DNA of 64,000 nt from Aureococcus anophagefferens (lineage: Eukaryota; Sar; Pelagophyceae; Pelagomonadales; Pelagomonadaceae): assembly GCF_000186865.1 (NCBI RefSeq), contig NW_008705565.1, forward strand, positions 2,029,244-2,093,243, read 5' to 3'. Every line of letters starts with the position of its first letter. Positions within the stretch are counted from its first letter, which is position 1. The notes beneath the pieces are model-generated. The model did not search any database. It was not told the origin of the DNA and was given only the letters and a program-made list of their open reading frames with translations. This document shows, in pieces, positions 18,608-28,159 of this stretch. The position numbers and the translations under genes were made by a program.

Positions 18608-20341
18608 ATGGACAGCGTCGAGCTCGGCGTCGAGGAGGAGGAGGCGCCGGACGCGTCGTCGCCGCGCGCGAACCCGTGCGACGCGCTCACGAATTTGGTA
18701 CAGCCCGACGGCGCGGCGATGCGGCTCGTCTCCCGGCTCGGCGGCGCCGCGGCGCGCGTGCGCGGCGCCTTCGCGGCGCCGGCCCTGGGCCGCGACTACG
18801 CGCTCGTCGAGGTCGTCGGCTGCGAGGTCGCGGCGGCGGCCGAGGCGGGCAAGTTCGAGCTCAAGGCGCGCGCGCGCTTCGACGGCTGCGGCCTCGAGCT
18901 CGCCGTCGGCGGCGGTAGCCTCGTGCGGTCCGCGCGCGACTTCGAGTGGCTCCGGGCGTGCCTGCGCGAGTCCTACGCGGGCTGCGTCGTGCCGCCCATC
19001 ACGGCGGAGGTCTACGAGCCGTCCGGCGGCGTCGGGTCCGCCGCGGACGCGCTCGAGCGCTTCCTCGGCCAGTGCCTCGCCCACGGCGAGCTCCACAAGG
19101 CGCCGGAGCTGAGCTGCTTCTGCGTCAGCGACGCGGCGGAGCTCGACGGCGCCAAGGCCGCCTTCGGCGCGGCCGCGGCCGCCGCGCGGAGCCCCTACCA
19201 CGTGCGCCTCGGCGCCGTCGTCCTCGACGTCGTCGGCAACGACACGCCCGTGGGCGCCGAGGACCTCGAGGGGTCGCCCGCGGAGCTCGCGGCGGCGAAG
19301 CGCAAGGAGAAGGACGTCCGCGAGCTCTACGCGTGGGCCAAGGAGCAGGTCTTCGCGATCGGCAAGGCCGAGAAGGACGCTTACTCGGGCGCGCGCGCGC
19401 TCCGGGCCTTCGACGAGGCGTCGTCGAAGACGCGCAGTGCGCTCGCGAGCCGCTTCGCCGACGAGCCCAAGCAGGGCGAGCTCCCCGGCGGCGGCGGGTC
19501 CGCCGCGTCGACGTCCGGCCCCGCGCGGGCCCTCGCCGCGCTCCGCGAGATGGTCGGCCTCGCCAAGGCGCTCACGGAGGCCGTCGAGGACCGCGACCGC
19601 GTGCGCCTCCAGTACGTCGCCGCGAAGAACGGGCTCGCGCTCAACCGCAAGTCGCGCGACGCGCGCGAGGCCATGCTCTCCGCGTCGGAGAGCCAGGCGA
19701 AGACGGCCGACGAGCTCATGGAGGCCGCGGCCGTCGCCGAGCCCGCGGCGGCCGCACCGGCGCCCGCGGCGGCGCCGCCGGCGCCCCCCGCGGAGGCCGC
19801 ACCGGCGCCCGCGGCGAGCCCGGAGACCGAGGACCCGAGCTCCGGCGACGACGGCTCGCGGGGCGCGCGCGCGCTCCTCGCGTACGGCGCGCTCCGCGCC
19901 AAGGTCGTCGCCGCGACGACGACGGCCTACGCCAAGGTCGCGGACCTCCACCTCCTCGACAAGCTCCCCGAGCGCGAGCGCGTCGCCGCGCTCGCGCGCA
20001 AGGGCGCGACCGTCGCCGCCGCGCTCGGCTCGCGCGTCGTCTCCACGGCGGCGCTCGGCGCGGCGAAGATCTCGTCCGACGAGGCCGACGTCGAGCGCTA
20101 CGAGAAGCTCATCGCCGACCTCGGCGAGGCCTTCGCCGTCGCCGACGCGCGGCTCCAGACCGACGCGCCCAAGCTCAAGAAGAAGTGGGACGACCTCCAG
20201 ATCGACGCCTACAGCGCCTTCGTCCGCGGCGAGGCGAGCCGCGCCGACGGCGTCCGCGCCGCCGCCGACGGCGCGGCCCTCCAGCTCGTCAACATGAAGG
20301 TCGCCCAGCAGAACGACGCCGGCGACCAGGTCCAGGTCTGA
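18608..20341 (+). CDS. Sorting nexin-like protein (PX plus BAR-like)
   Basis: From ATG 18608 the protein is 577 residues. The PX-like domain (about 60-195) contains SLVRSARDFEWLRACLRESYAGCVVPPIT, matching the R-x-x-x-(D/E)-F-x-x-L ... P-P-(I/L) pattern that binds phosphoinositides. The C-terminal half is largely helical with charged heptads (about 230-360 and 440-570), interrupted by an Ala/Pro linker (about 380-410). This is consistent with a BAR coiled coil that senses membrane curvature in endosomal sorting. The CDS converges on the ZNFX1-like gene. The longer reading that starts two codons earlier uses a GTG and is not preferred. Confidence 0.75.
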   Translation: MDSVELGVEEEEAPDASSPRANPCDALTNLVQPDGAAMRLVSRLGGAAARVRGAFAAPALGRDYALVEVVGCEVAAAAEAGKFELKARARFDGCGLELAVGGGSLVRSARDFEWLRACLRESYAGCVVPPITAEVYEPSGGVGSAADALERFLGQCLAHGELHKAPELSCFCVSDAAELDGAKAAFGAAAAAARSPYHVRLGAVVLDVVGNDTPVGAEDLEGSPAELAAAKRKEKDVRELYAWAKEQVFAIGKAEKDAYSGARALRAFDEASSKTRSALASRFADEPKQGELPGGGGSAASTSGPARALAALREMVGLAKALTEAVEDRDRVRLQYVAAKNGLALNRKSRDAREAMLSASESQAKTADELMEAAAVAEPAAAAPAPAAAPPAPPAEAAPAPAASPETEDPSSGDDGSRGARALLAYGALRAKVVAATTTAYAKVADLHLLDKLPERERVAALARKGATVAAALGSRVVSTAALGAAKISSDEADVERYEKLIADLGEAFAVADARLQTDAPKLKKKWDDLQIDAYSAFVRGEASRADGVRAAADGAALQLVNMKVAQQNDAGDQVQV

Positions 20342-20510
20342 GCGCCGGCCGACGCCCTCCCGCCCCCCCCCGCCCCTCCCAAGACCCCCGCGCATGTAAC
20401 CGCACGCTCCTCGAGCGAGCGCGAGCGCGCCGCCGTCCGGCGGTCGCGTCGCGCGCGGCGAGGCACGCTTGCATCGTGTCTCGCGTTAAGTTAGGTGGGC
20501 GCCGCCGAGC

Positions 20511-23500
20511 TCAGGCGAAGCCCGGGGGCGGCGGCGGCGGCGGCGTCGGCGCGCCCCCGCGCAGGCCGTCGAAGTCGCGGTCCTTGGCGACTTTGACGAC
20601 GGCGTCGTCGCCGTCGCGGAACCCGGGCTTCAGGGGCAGCGCGGGCCCGACGTCGCCGCTGGCGCGCAGGTCCGCGAGGATGGACCGCCAGAGGTCCGAC
20701 TTGGCGCCGAGGAGCGACGCGTTGCCGAAGACGAAGAGGCCGCTCCGCGCGCGCGTGAGCGACACGCACGCGCGGTTCGACACGGCGAGGAAGCCGACCG
20801 TCGCGCCGCCGCGGTCGCGCTTCGTCGCGTTGGCGCCGCGGCCGTCGTTGCGCACGAGGCTCAGGAGGATGACGTCGTTCTCCTCGCCCTGGAAGTTGTC
20901 GACCGACGACACGCGGACGTCGTCGAGCCCCCGCGCGGCGAGCGACCGCTTCAGCAGGCCGACCTGGGCGACGTAGGTCGCGAGCACCGTGACCCGGTCC
21001 GGTCCGTAGCGCGGCGCGCCGAGCACGAGGTACTCGGCGAGCCGCGCGACGAGCGCCGCCTCGCCGGCGTTCGACTTGGACCTGGGCAGGACAAGAGAGA
21101 TTCAACGTCGCTTCAACGTGAGTGTTCCGCGCGCGCGTTCCGGGAAAAGCATCCACGCTTCGAGACCGTTCCGAGAGATGATCGCCCGTCCAAAAATCAG
21201 CCGAAACGAGTGGAAAACGGCCGAGATATGAGCCTTTCAAGTTGGGAATTTCGCTCTCTTGTCCTGCCCTGACTTGGACGCGTCGCCCTGCTCGGCCATC
21301 GCGTGGTCGAGGAAGAAGACGTTCCGCGCGACGCCGCGCACGAGCGGCAGGTCGCCCGTCGACGGGTGGTCCGCGAGTTTCGGGTAGATGGACCGCACGA
21401 GCCGCGAGATGTTGGGCCGCATGCGCCGCTGGCTCGCGAGCGTCACGTGGTCGACGCCGTTCTTCACGAGGCGCTCGAAGAGCGACACGTCGAGGTTGTA
21501 GCGCGTCGCGAGGCGAAACACGGCCGTGCCGGGCCGCAGCTGCTCGTGGTCGCCGATGAGCACGAGCTGCCGCGTGTGGCGGCCCAGCGCCGCGAGCACG
21601 TGCGCCTCGAGCACCTCCGCGGCCTCCTCCACCACCACGACCTCGGGCTCGACGACGGCCAGGAGCTCGCGGCGCTTCGCGACGGCCGTCGTCGTCAGCC
21701 CGATGACGCGCGCGCCCCGCAGCGCCTCGGCGTCGACGTCGCGGTCCAGGCGGTCGAGCTCGCGCCGCGACCGGTCCAAACGGTCGCGGACCGACGCCAA
21801 ACCGGCGACGGCGTCGTCGTAGAGCGCGGCCGCCCATTGGAGGAAGAGGAGCCGCCGCTCCGGCGTCGGCAGCGCCCAGACGTCGTCCCGGTCCCCGGCG
21901 TCGCGGCGCGGCGCCCGGGCCGCGTAGCGCGGCGCGAGCGCGGGCGGCGACGCGACGCGGAAGACGCGCTCCGCGCGGCGGTCGGGCTTGCCGTCCGGGC
22001 CGTCCTCGCGCTCGTCGGCGCGCACGGCCGCGGCGTTTAACGCGTCGGGGTCGTCCTTCAGCGGCGCGTCGCCGTCGGCGCCGGCGTCGGCCCGGGGCTC
22101 GGCCCGCTTCGGCGCGCCGAGGAGCGCCGCCGGCGCGACGCCGAGCCACGCCTCGAAGACGCAGCCGTCGACGGGCCGCCCGTAGAGGCTCCGCAGCTGG
22201 CGCGGCGTCGCCAGGTCCTCGAGGTCGTCGACGCCCGGGCCCCGCGTCGCCGCCTCCCTGGCGTCCTCCGCGAGGCGCGCCGCGGTCTCCTCGAGCTCCC
22301 GCAGCCGCGCGAGCAGGCTCCGGCGCGCGCGGACGTGGACGGCGCCGAACATGGACCCGTCGCTGCACTTCTTGTCGAGCTCGCGCAGCTCCGCGGCCTT
22401 GTCCCGCAGGTTGTGGTCCGCGAGCTTCTCGGACTTGGACCGGCCGCCGACGCGGATCACGTTCGGCTCGAACTCGAGCACGCCCTCGAGGAACGCGTCC
22501 AGGGCGTGGTTCGTGTAGCACACGACGAGCAGCGGCTTCCCCCGCGCCCCCGCGCCGTTGAGCAGCAGGTGGCGCGCGATGGCGAGGCCCACGTGCGTCT
22601 TGCCCGTGCCCGGCGGGCCCTGGACGACGGCGAGCGACCGCGTGAGCCCGTGCTTGAGCGCGTCGAGCTGCGACGCGTCGAGCGTGCCGAGCGTCGCCGG
22701 CCACGACGCGTCGTCTAAGACGTCCTCGACCCGCGCCGCGGCGCCGTCGACGCGCAGGTCGTAGCTCTGGCCCCTCCGCAGGTACGTCGGGCGCGGCGAC
22801 GTCTTCGGCAGCTCCAGCAGCGTCCGCAGCAGGCCGTTCGACGAAAAAGCTTCTAAATCCAGGGACTGGAGGCTCGCCAGGACCCAGCGGTAGGCCTCGA
22901 AGTAGGTCGCGCAGCAGTCGATGACGGCGTAGGCGCCGCCAAATACCAACGCCTCGCCGTCGTCGTCGAGGCGCGCGTGGACGCGGAGCTTGCCCTTGTC
23001 GCAGCGCGTCTCCGCGACGACGCCGCAGGTCCAGGCGCGGTCGCCCAGCGTCGCCGCGTCGACGACGACGACGAGGCCGCCGCCCATGAGCCGGCTCTTG
23101 TTCATCGCGTCGCCCGCGCGCGACCACCGCGTCTTCCGCCACGGCTCGCGGCCCGCGTCGCACTCGAGCACGCTCAGCAGGCCGCTCCGCGACGGCGCCA
23201 CGCCCACGAGGCGCGCGTCCCGGTAGACGTCGACGTCCCGCGACGCCTCGCCGCGCCGCGCGGCGCGCACGCCGTCGCGGAGCGGGCCCACGAAGTCCGC
23301 GCGGAGCAGCTTGAAGTGCGTCCGCACGTAGCACTCCGCGGTCTGCGACCCGCTGACCTGATTCGGCGCGAGGTCGTCGCCGCCGTCGCCGAGCACGTCG
23401 TCCCGCGACGGGAAGAGCTTGAGGTAGCGGTAGTCGTCGCCGCCCGCGGCGTCGTCGAGGCGCGCGGCGTCCGCGCGGAGGCTCGCGCCGCGGTCGACGA

Positions 23501-24658
23501 CGCGCTTCGCGGCGCCGAGCGCCTCCCTCCAGGCCGGCGCCTTGTCGCGGCGCCGGTCCGCGACGAGGTCCTCCAGCGCCAGCAGGAGGTCGGCCAGCGC
23601 CACGTAGGCCGACCGGTCCCGGTCGAGGCACGCGGACACGACGCCCGCGACGGCGCCGACGGCCGCGGCGTCGTCCGGCGACGCGCCCTGGGACTTCCCG
23701 GGCGGCTTCCCCTTGGGCGGCCGCTTCTCCGTGCCCGCCTTGAGCAGTAGAGCCCGCGCCATCTTCGGCGACAGCAGAAGCGGCGACGCGAGGCACGCGT
23801 CGTAGACCGGGCCCGCGCCCGCCTGCGCCAGCTCGACGAGCTCCGGGTCCGCGAGCGCGCGGAGGAACGCCGCGACGCCGACGAGGGGCCAGTCGTCGCG
23901 CCGCAGGGCGTCGAGCACCTCGTCCTGGCGCAGCACGACGCCGTCGGCGCCGCGATCCGCGAGGCCCACGGCCCACCGCGTCGCCTCCGTGACGTCGCAC
24001 CTGGGCAGGAAAAGGGTGCGAAATTCCCAACTTCAAAGGCTCCTATCTCGGTCGTTTTCCGCTCGTTTCGGCTGATTTTTGGACGAGCGATCATCTCTCG
24101 GAGAGCTCTCGAAGCGTGGGTGCTGTTTCCGAAACGCGCGCGCGCGGAACACTCACGTTGAAGCGACGTTGAATCACCCTTTTCCTGCCCTGCGTCGCAC
24201 GCCGCGAGCCGGCTCCCCGCGCGCTCGACGGCCGCGCCGTCGTGGACCCGGAGGTTGGTGAGCACGCTGTCGACGTGGCCGTAGCGGCCCGGGTCCGCCT
24301 CCGTCGTGCGCACGAGGTCGAGCTCCACGTGGAACGCGCGCTTGCCGAACTTGCCGTCGTCGGGCGCGTCCGACGCCGCGAACGTCACGTCGTCGTTCTC
24401 CCGCAGCCGGCTCGCGTCGCAGTCGCAGTCCTCGAAGCGGAAGTAGAGGGGGCGCTCGCCGCGCTCCGCCGGCGCCTCGCGCTTGATGAAGCCGTACTTC
24501 TCCGCCTTCTTCAGCGCGACGACGCGGCCGCGCTCGCGCGCGGCGCCGACGGCGTCGCTGCTGCCGCCGCCCCCGGCGCCGCCGCCGCCGCCGGTCTTCT
24601 TGCCCCCGGGGCCAAGGGTCCGCCGCCCGCCGGGGCCCAGCACGCGCCGCGGCGGCAT
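20511..24658 (-). CDS. ZNFX1-like SF1 RNA helicase with N-terminal cold-shock-like domain
   Basis: Three exons (24658-24201, 24000-21280, 21081-20511) give 1,249 residues; both introns are introners. Exon 1 encodes a Gly-rich leader and a cold-shock-like domain (about 40-115: KKAEKYGFIKRE, YFRFEDC, DDVTFAASDAPDDGK). The helicase core has Walker A GPPGTGKTH (about 613), CYTNHALDAFLEGV, a VVVVEEAAEV Walker B (about 940), LIGDHEQLRP, ASQRRMRPNISRLV, SSVDNFQGEENDVI and LTRARSGLFVFGN. This motif set and the CYTNHALD box match the ZNFX1 branch of UPF1-like helicases, linked to small-RNA and antiviral pathways in other eukaryotes. Removing both introners gives the uninterrupted strings AACDVTEATRW and DASKSNAGEA. 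A zinc-finger array typical of animal ZNFX1 is absent. The C-terminus is poly-Pro. Confidence 0.85.
21082..21271 (-). mobile_element. Introner element A (type 1 ends), intron 21082-21279
   Basis: The element is 190 bp with terminal inverted repeats GGGCAGGACAAGAGAG. It is flanked by the 8-bp duplication acttggac (21074-21081 and 21272-21279; GTCCAAGT on the gene strand). The core CGTCCAAAAATCAGCCGAA is at about 21188-21206. Upstream GT comes from the duplication and the acceptor from the element's terminal CCCAG. Splicing yields GAC GCG TCC AAG TCG AAC, the presumed pre-insertion sequence. Confidence 0.92.
24001..24192 (+). mobile_element. Introner element B (type 1 ends, body reversed), intron 24001-24200
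   Basis: The element is 192 bp with terminal repeats GGGCAGGAAAAGGGTG. It is flanked by cgtcgcac at 23993-24000 and 24193-24200 (GTGCGACG on the gene strand). Its body is the reverse complement of elements A and C relative to the host gene: the core reads TTCGGCTGATTTTTGGACG on the plus strand. It still provides a terminal CCCAG acceptor on the gene strand, and splicing restores AACDVTEA. Confidence 0.92.
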
Positions 24659-24943
24659 GCGCGGGCGCGGCTCAGGCCGCGGGCAGCGGCGGCGAGCGAG
24701 GGCGTCTGCGGGCTGCGACGCGCCGACGAACTGCGGGGGTTCGCTGCAAGATGGATGCGGTTCCGGTTGCGCGTGGCGGAGGAGCCGTCGAGGATCACCC
24801 TGGACACGCTGGTTTCGCGGTGGGAGGGTCTCGTGTGTGTATTAAATCTCAAGCAAGCATCGTGCGCGATTGCCGGACTCGGCTGCGTCAAAAGGCGATG
24901 GTTGCCTGACCTTGCATTTCACGATGCTTGATGCAGCTCGGGT

Positions 24944-25134
24944 GGCAGCATGCTCGGTGCTCGACGGGTGCAGCGCGCAACTCGAGGGCAATCTCTCGGA
25001 CACGCAGCTCGGTAGGCGGCAGCATGGTGCTCGACCGCTGCAGCGCGCAGCCCGAGGGCGGCCTCTGAAGGCACGCAGCCTCTGAAGGCGGCAGCATGGT
25101 GCTCGACGGCTGCAGCGCGCAGCCCGAGGGCGTC
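24944..25134 (+). repeat. Three tandem copies of the 5' end of the next gene
   Basis: A unit of about 72-74 bp beginning GGCAGCATG starts at 24944, 25018 and 25090. Each copy carries an ATG followed by a version of the gene's first codons (GTGCTCGAC then TGCAGCGCGCAG). Copies 2 and 3 are the closest. Copy 2 is a 14-codon upstream ORF ending GGL-stop; copy 3 is the real gene start at 25096. Copy 1 is out of frame with the others. Confidence 0.85.
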
Positions 25135-25978
25135 GACGACGACCGGCTCGGCGTGCTCCTGAATTACGTTTGCAGCGCGGCGCTGCTCGCGGCGGCGTGC
25201 GCCCTCGTCCGCCGCTACGGCCGCCGGGGCCTCCGCGGCGCTTTGACGGAGCTCGGCATGTCGCTGGGCTACCTCCTTGGCGGCCTCGTGCACGACCGCT
25301 TCCCGAATCGCGCCGTGCGCGACGTCTGCGCGCACCGCGCTTTCTATCCGACGTTCGCCGCGAGCTACGCCGCGATGATCGCGAGCGCCTGGGCCTGGTC
25401 CGGCGCCGACGCGCCGGCCTCGCCGCCGCGGACGACGCTCGGCGCGCGGGCGCTCCTGGCCACACGTGCAGCGTTGCTGGCGAGCGCGCTGCTCATCGTC
25501 GGCGGCGCGCTCACGTGCCAGGCCGGCGGCGCGACGCTCGTCGACGACAAAATCGACGACTGCAGCGCGGGCCACCCAAAATGCGACGCGGTCATGCTCG
25601 GCGGGGAGGGCCTCTTCTACGTCGCGTGGATCTTCGCCTGGGCCGTCGCCGCGGCGCGCGTCGCGCCGCGGCTCAAGGGGCCCTGGGCGCGACGGCACAA
25701 CGCCGCGTCCGTGGGCTGGCTCCTGCTGGGCCCGGGCCAGATCTACTTCGTCTGCGCCCTGCCGCTGGCGCTCCACCCGGGCGACGCGGACGCGGCGGGC
25801 GCGGCGTCCATGCGCTGGTACTGCGCGCTCCGCACGGGCGTGACCTACATCCTCGCCGTGCTCCTGAGCCACCTCTCCACGTCCGGAGTCCGCGGTCTCG
25901 AGCCACCTCCTCGCGCGCGCCGACGTCGCCTACGAGCCCGTCGCCGCGGAGCTCGGGCCCATAGAAAGCGGCGTTTAG
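25096..25978 (+). CDS. Multi-pass membrane protein, unknown family
   Basis: From ATG 25096 the protein has six or more hydrophobic segments: LLNYVCSAALLAAACAL, LGYLLGGLVHD, ASYAAMIASAWAWS, ALLASALLIVGGAL, LFYVAWIFAWAVAAA, SVGWLLLGPGQIYFVCALP and TGVTYILAVLLS. An acidic loop (VDDKIDDCSAGHPKCDA) with two Cys is probably extracytoplasmic. Near the 3' end the frame with sensible composition (HLLARADVAYEPVAAELGPIESGV, stop TAG 25976-25978) is one phase away from the main frame. A near-repeat AGCCACCTC at 25867 and 25901, 34 bp apart, marks the switch. Either a very short (22-nt GT-AG) intron, a 34-bp tandem duplication or an assembly error explains it. I do not recognise the family. Confidence 0.6.
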
Positions 25979-26203
25979 CGGCAACCGAGCGTGTCGTCGA
26001 TTAAGTCGTCGAAGGCCCGCTTAGTCGAACGTAGTCGACGGTAACTTTGCTTCATCTTGAAAGTGAGGTGATTTGGTCGGCCAGCGATGAGTGGCCCTCT
26101 GCTTGCCGCTGCAGCTCACTAGCGCACCCGTTGCCCCGCGCAGCGCTGGGAGCAGCTCACTAGTCGCCGCCGCAGCTCACTCGTCGCTCCCGCTTGCACC
26201 GGC

Positions 26204-26524
26204 ATGGCGAAGAAGCAGCGGCGGCCGCCGGCGCGCAATGGCGGCGGCGCGGGCAAGAAGGCCAAGGTCGGCGGGCGCGAGGCGCTGGAGCAGGAGGCCC
26301 GCGCGACGTTCTTCGGCGGCGAGGAGGACGAGGAGATCTCGTCGAGCGACTCCGAGGCCGAGGGCGAGCGCGACCGCGGCGGCGACGGCGGCGAGGAGGA
26401 GACCGTCGAGCAGGCGCGCATGAGGTACGCGCAAAAGTATTTGGAGGAGGCGCGCGCCGACGAGCGCGCCGCGAAGAAGAAGCAGGGCTACCGCTACGAC
26501 GAGAAGCGCGACGTCCTCGACGAG

Positions 26525-26570
<46 letters not shown>

Positions 26571-27922
26571 GCGACGACGACTCCGAGGACGGCCGCGTCG
26601 GCGCGCGGCTCCGGGCCGCGCGCGAGGCCGAGGCCGCGTCGGCCTTCGAGCGCCTCGGCGCGCGCCTCGAGGCCCTGGGCTTCGACGGCGACGTCGCCGC
26701 GAGCCGGAAGACCGTGCTCGCCGGGCACCGGGGCCCCGTGACGTGCGTCGCGATCTGCGAGTCCTCCGGCCAGGTCTGGTCCGGGTCCAAGGACAACGCG
26801 CTGCTGCTCCACGACGCGGCCACGGGCGCGCGCGTCCGCACGCTGCTCCCGCGCTGGCCCCAGCGCGCGTCGGAGGACGTCGAGCACGCGCGGGCCCAGG
26901 CGAAGCGCGGCGGCGCGCGGCGGACCGACGGCGCGTTCGACGACGGCGACGGCGGCGCCCCCCCGGGGAACCTCGCGCCGCGCCAGGCGCGCGAGGCCGA
27001 GGTCCTCGCCGTCGCCTGCAGCGCCGACGGCCGGTACGCGGCGACGGCGGGCTCCGACGGCCTCGTCCACGTCTGGGACGCGCGGAGCGCGCGGCTCGCG
27101 CACAGCCTCCGGGGCCACAAGGGCCGCGTGACGTGCCTCGCGTTCCGCGACGACGCGCACGCGCGCCTCGGCGGCGGCGACGACGACGGCCTCGGCGGCG
27201 GCGACGCGTCGTCGCAGCTCTTCTCCGGCGGCGACGACGGCAGCGTGAAGCACTGGGGCGCCAAGGCCGGCGCGTACGTCGAGACGCTCTTCGGCCACGA
27301 GGCGCCCGTCGCGGCGCTGGACTGCGCCTACGAGGAGAAGCCGCTGAGCGGCGGCCGGGACCGCACGGCGCGCTGCTGGAAGATCCGCGACGAGTCGCAC
27401 CTCGTCTACCGGAGCCCGACGGCCGGCGGCCTCGGCTCGTCCGTCGACGCGTGCCGCGTGCTCGACCGGGACCGGTTCCTCACGGGCGGCGACGACGGCG
27501 CGCTGTCGCTCTGGAGCGCGCGCCGCAAGAAGCCCGTCGTCTCCGTCAAGCGCGCGCACGGCGCGGGCGCCGCGGCGCAGGCGCTCGGCGCCGCGGCGGC
27601 CGGCGACGTCTCCGCGCACGTGCCCCGCTGGCTCCAGAGCGTCGCGGCGCCGCGCCACGCCGACGTCGTCGCCTCGGGCTCCTGCGACGGCGCCGTGCGC
27701 CTCTGGACCGTCGACGACAAGGACGCGGCGAAGCAGGTCCTCGAGCCCTTCGCGGCGCTGCCCCAGCTCGGCTTCGTCAACGGCCTCGCCGCGCCGCGCG
27801 ACGCCGCGTTCCTCGCGGCCGCCGTCGCCAAGGAGCCGCGCCTCGGCCGCTGGGAGAAGGTCGCCAAGGCGAAGAACTGCGTCGTCCTCTACCCGCTCCT
27901 CAACAGCGGCTCGGCGCTCTAG
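26204..27922 (+). CDS. RRP9: U3 snoRNP WD40 protein RRP9/U3-55K
   Basis: The 572-residue protein has the RRP9 layout. A basic N-terminus is followed by an acidic linker, then EETVEQARMRYAQKYLEEARADE, the family's conserved helix before the propeller. Seven WD-type blades run from about residue 170 to 560, for example LAGHRGPVTCVAI, AGSDGLVHVWDARS, LRGHKGRVTCLAF, SGGDDGSVKHWG, LSGGRDRTARCWKI, TGGDDGALSLWSARRKK and ASGSCDGAVRLWTV. RRP9 binds the U3 snoRNA box B/C and is needed for 18S pre-rRNA processing in the nucleolus. An 11-residue Asp run and a Gly/Asp insertion in one blade are lineage additions. Upstream (26100-26185) is a short GCAGCTCACT repeat. Confidence 0.88.
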
Positions 27923-27931
27923 GGCGTTAAC

Positions 27932-27988
27932 ACATCTCTTCGGCCTAGTAGCCGCCGCAAACATCTCGTCGGCCTAGTAGCCGCCGCG
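27932..27988. repeat. Two-copy 29-bp tandem repeat downstream of RRP9
   Basis: ACATCTCTTCGGCCTAGTAG plus GCCGCCGC occurs at 27932 and, with one change, at 27961. It lies in the 3' flank of RRP9 and has no coding role that I can see. Confidence 0.8.
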
Positions 27989-28159
27989 CTCGACTACGTC
28001 GTCTAGTAGAGTCGTCAAGCTGCCACGCTCTCGAGCTCCATCGATTCAACACAGCTTCAAGCACCTTTTTCGAAATTGGGATCGATCGATTTGGGACGAG
28101 CCAACCCCGCGCCCGCGCTCTGCTCCTCTGCCCGGCGCCCGCCGAGATACGGGGCCGTC

